Shown here one piece after another: positions 61,848 to 64,000 of a stretch of 64,000 bases of DNA; the first letter of the stretch is position 1, and every line of letters starts with the position of its first letter. Below the pieces are notes generated by a model, which saw nothing but the letters and a program-made list of their open reading frames with translations, was not told the DNA's origin and ran no database searches. The position numbers and the translations under genes were made by a program. The DNA is taken from contig JADLCY010000008.1 of assembly GCA_020846935.1 (NCBI GenBank), positions 124,001-188,000 on the forward strand, written 5' to 3'. The stretch comes from Gemmatimonadaceae bacterium (GTDB taxonomy: Bacteria; Gemmatimonadota; Gemmatimonadetes; Gemmatimonadales; Gemmatimonadaceae).

Positions 61848-64000
61848 GACGCGGTCGGTACCCGGGGGCGCACGAAGAGCGTGTGCGCCGGCATCGTCGC
61901 ATACACCACGCAGACATCCGACGGCGAGGTACGGAGCAGCTTCACGAGGTCGGTCGACTGTCGGCGTTCGCGCCCGGCCGCGGAGCGCAGACGCCGAAGC
62001 AGGTCGAGCACCGAGAGTCGGTCCTTCCACGCCTCGGCCATCGCGGCATAGGCTGCCGGCACGCGATCGGTGGTCGGTACTTCGAAGCCCACGGCAATGA
62101 TGGCGGCGCACGCGCCAATGCGGAACAGTTCGTGCGCGAACACGTTGCGCAGCAGCAACTGGCGCGCGACTTCGGTGTGCGATGTCGCAGGCATCGGGTC
62201 GAGCACGACGATGGGCCGATAAACGGGCGGCAACAGCTTGAGCGCCGAGCCCAGGGTGGAGGGAGACTCACCGGGTCCGTCGGGTCCGTCCTTCTCACCG
62301 CCGCCGGAGAAGCGCATCACGACGCCGCCCAGCGATGTCGACTCGTCGAAGGTTCCGCACAGGTGGAGTACGACGGGTCGACGGGCCTGCAGCGACGCGA
62401 CCAGGTTGCGCCCCGGGGACTCCAGGCGCAGCCCGGCGGCGCGATACAGCGCCGTGACGTCAAAGTGCTCCTTGAAGGACGTGCCGGCACGCATGCCTCG
62501 ACGAGCCCCCTCCTGCGCACCGGCCACCAGAGCCACGGCGTCGCGACGATCGCGCACGAGCCCTTCGCTCAACAGCTGCACCGTGCGGCGATCGAGGAGG
62601 CTCGTTGGCGGCAGGCCCCTGGCAGTCTGGAACGCTGCCAGCGCGCGTTGTCCCTGTGGTCCCCAGATGCCGTCGGCCACAACGCGAATGCCATTTTCGA
62701 CCAGCGACTCCTGGATCCATCGGACCAGCTCACGGGGATTGAGCGCACCGCGGTAGACAGCGCGGGTCTCCTGCGCCGCCTGCAGTGGTATGTCGCCGTT
62801 GCCGCCGGCGGGAAGCAGCTCGACCGGCAGCGCGGCCACGGTCGGCGGATCGAGTACCAGCCTGAGCTCCGGCGCCTCCAGGTGCTGCAGATGGTGTCCG
62901 AGCTCGGGGCGCGACATCAGGGCACCGGCCAACTCGGCCGCGAACGCGGGCCAGTCGTCGGCCACGCGCCTGACGAGAGCGAACGGAACCACTTCATCAT
63001 CACGGCCAAGCCCGAGCAGCTCGGTCGCCGGCCCGATGAGGGGCGCGGTGGGCGGCACGATCGTCACCCCGTCCCGTTGCACCTCGACGACGAGTCCGTC
63101 GCGCCAATACGTAAGCAGGGTCAGTTGCGGGCTCGCGGCATCGGGCCCTGGCGTCGCTGTCGGCCGGCCAGCCGGAACAGGCGTCGAAGCCGGAGGCGTG
63201 GAGGGTTTCGGCGGTTTGCCGTGGGCGGGCGGTGGCCCCACGGGTACCGTCAGGCGCGAGGCGGCGTCGTTGAGCCGCGGCTGACCTAACGACTCGAGCG
63301 TGCGATCGGCACGGGCGAGGTGTTCCTGCCATCCGGCGGTGTCGCCGCGGGCGCGAGCCGCCGCGGCCGCTATGGTGTGTGCGATCGCGGCCCAGCGCGT
63401 CATGGGATAGGCGTCACCCCCGAGGTCGGCCACCGCCTCATCGGCGCGTTCGGTCGCCGTCGTCAGATCGCCAACACGCAGGGCCAGCTCGGCGAGGGCC
63501 AGCGCCACACGGCCGTTCGCCGTATTCGTGGCGTCCTCGCGGCGACGGAAGCGATCGCCCCAGGGCGCGCCGTTCATCGATTGGCCGGCGCCGACGAGCC
63601 GACGCGCCAGCTCCAGGGCTGGCGCGGCCAGTGGCTGCACGGTGAGTCGCGGGAGCAATTGCTCCAGGTGGCCGGCGGCCTTCGACGGTCGACCCAGGAG
63701 CCACTCGACCGTCGCCATGGCGAGGCGGGTGTGCTCCGCGTCGCCGGCATCGTCGGGCAGTACCGGTTCATCGAGTCCCACCACGGACGCGATCTCGTGC
63801 GCGGCATCGCCGGAGAGCCGAAGCGGACGATCCAACAGATGCGCCAGCGTGGCGAGTACGTCGAGCCGAGCCGCCAGCGGTGTGACCGCTGCGAGATCCC
63901 GCGAGAATTGCATGACCGTCGCTGGGTCGGGCTGCTCGGTCGCATCGAGCAGCGCGCCAAGGACATGCAGCCGGAGCACCCGCCACCGTCGTACGGCGAC
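61844..64000 (-). CDS. CHAT-like protein with peptidoglycan-binding-like insert, 5' partial
   Basis: At least 718 codons; the frame is open to the window edge, so the start is outside. Visible order (counting from the GTG at 63979): a TPR-like helical region to about 245, a Pro-rich linker, then a CHAT/caspase-like segment from about 285 (ELRLVLDPPTVAALPVELLP) interrupted by a PG_binding_1-like domain at about 415-472 (LVRWIQESLVENGIRVVADG, IWGPQGQRALAAFQTARGLP). CHAT resumes with AVALVAGAQEGARRG and RPVVLHLCGTFDES and ends LFRIGACAAIIAVGFEVP. In active CHAT the motif is H-x-x-G-H-G and the Cys follows a LVVLNAC strand; here LHLCGTF and VVLDPMPA replace them, so the dyad seems lost. It is coupled to the HExxH protease. 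Confidence 0.6.
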   Translation of the reverse strand, partial: VAVRRWRVLRLHVLGALLDATEQPDPATVMQFSRDLAAVTPLAARLDVLATLAHLLDRPLRLSGDAAHEIASVVGLDEPVLPDDAGDAEHTRLAMATVEWLLGRPSKAAGHLEQLLPRLTVQPLAAPALELARRLVGAGQSMNGAPWGDRFRRREDATNTANGRVALALAELALRVGDLTTATERADEAVADLGGDAYPMTRWAAIAHTIAAAAARARGDTAGWQEHLARADRTLESLGQPRLNDAASRLTVPVGPPPAHGKPPKPSTPPASTPVPAGRPTATPGPDAASPQLTLLTYWRDGLVVEVQRDGVTIVPPTAPLIGPATELLGLGRDDEVVPFALVRRVADDWPAFAAELAGALMSRPELGHHLQHLEAPELRLVLDPPTVAALPVELLPAGGNGDIPLQAAQETRAVYRGALNPRELVRWIQESLVENGIRVVADGIWGPQGQRALAAFQTARGLPPTSLLDRRTVQLLSEGLVRDRRDAVALVAGAQEGARRGMRAGTSFKEHFDVTALYRAAGLRLESPGRNLVASLQARRPVVLHLCGTFDESTSLGGVVMRFSGGGEKDGPDGPGESPSTLGSALKLLPPVYRPIVVLDPMPATSHTEVARQLLLRNVFAHELFRIGACAAIIAVGFEVPTTDRVPAAYAAMAEAWKDRLSVLDLLRRLRSAAGRERRQSTDLVKLLRTSPSDVCVVYATMPAHTLFVRPRVPTAS

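Noticed and set aside
61140-63289. Long plus-strand ORFs opposite the CHAT-like and HExxH genes
   Set aside because: They are His/Arg/Gln-rich complements of well-biased coding sequence on the minus strand.
1-64000. Recurring CGTTAGG/CCTAACG words as a repeat family or uptake signal
   Set aside because: They occur on both strands at many gene ends and inside genes, at about the frequency expected for a GC-rich sequence by a rough composition estimate, with no shared flanks.
1-64000. CRISPR array, tRNA or rRNA genes
   Set aside because: No regularly spaced repeats and no cloverleaf or rRNA-like segments were seen; a GATTCGAAC near 17460 has no matching tRNA stems.

Overview
The window is high-GC bacterial chromosome with many exported or lipid-anchored hydrolases, a TonB-dependent receptor with a carboxypeptidase-regulatory N-terminal domain, two M28 peptidases, an M19 dipeptidase, a DUF885-like protein, many GTG starts and few obvious Shine-Dalgarno sequences. 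This mix fits a Gemmatimonadota-like soil or sediment bacterium; that is an inference from gene content, because no rRNA or other phylogenetic marker lies in the window.

Layout. 1-17.3 kb is ordinary chromosome: exported aldolase-like protein, metallo-beta-lactamase-fold hydrolase, a phosphofructokinase with pyrophosphate-type signature residues, several lipoproteins (alpha/beta hydrolase, metzincin-like protease), a DUF4015 glycoside-hydrolase-like protein, a DUF2207 membrane protein, an M28 peptidase/VOC operon, a Tat-exported protein, Fpg and HrpB. 17.5-23.5 kb is an accessory island that reads as a fossil integron: an integron-type tyrosine recombinase broken by several frameshifts and with its catalytic Tyr position occupied by His, a translationally coupled restriction-modification pair, an intact IS3-family element, a well-formed attC site and a decayed attC-like site, each preceded closely by the tail of a broken ORF. 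23.5-49 kb returns to housekeeping genes: cyclase/NhaC operon, DinB, aldo/keto reductase, trpE-trpG behind a Trp-codon leader, surface proteins, wecB, PQQ-type sugar dehydrogenase, the pnuC/NadR-kinase salvage pair, ahcY with an ArsR-methyltransferase fusion regulator, and TerB. 49-54.3 kb is a second mobile-element graveyard: an IS30 fossil, an IS3 orfA fossil split by an IS630 element with TA target duplication, two lower-GC foreign lipoprotein genes, an IS256 fossil and a broken beta-propeller gene. 54.7-64 kb holds an M28 peptidase, RidA, a TonB receptor with a small Cys-containing partner, and a two-gene operon running off the right edge: a CHAT-like protein that appears to have lost its catalytic dyad and carries an inserted peptidoglycan-binding-like domain, coupled by a 4-base overlap to an HExxH zinc protease.

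The two most promising systems are the fossil integron with its attC sites and R-M cargo, and the CHAT-like/HExxH protease pair. The first is supported by motifs and stem structure visible in the sequence. The second rests on a by-eye domain assignment that needs a profile search and structure prediction.
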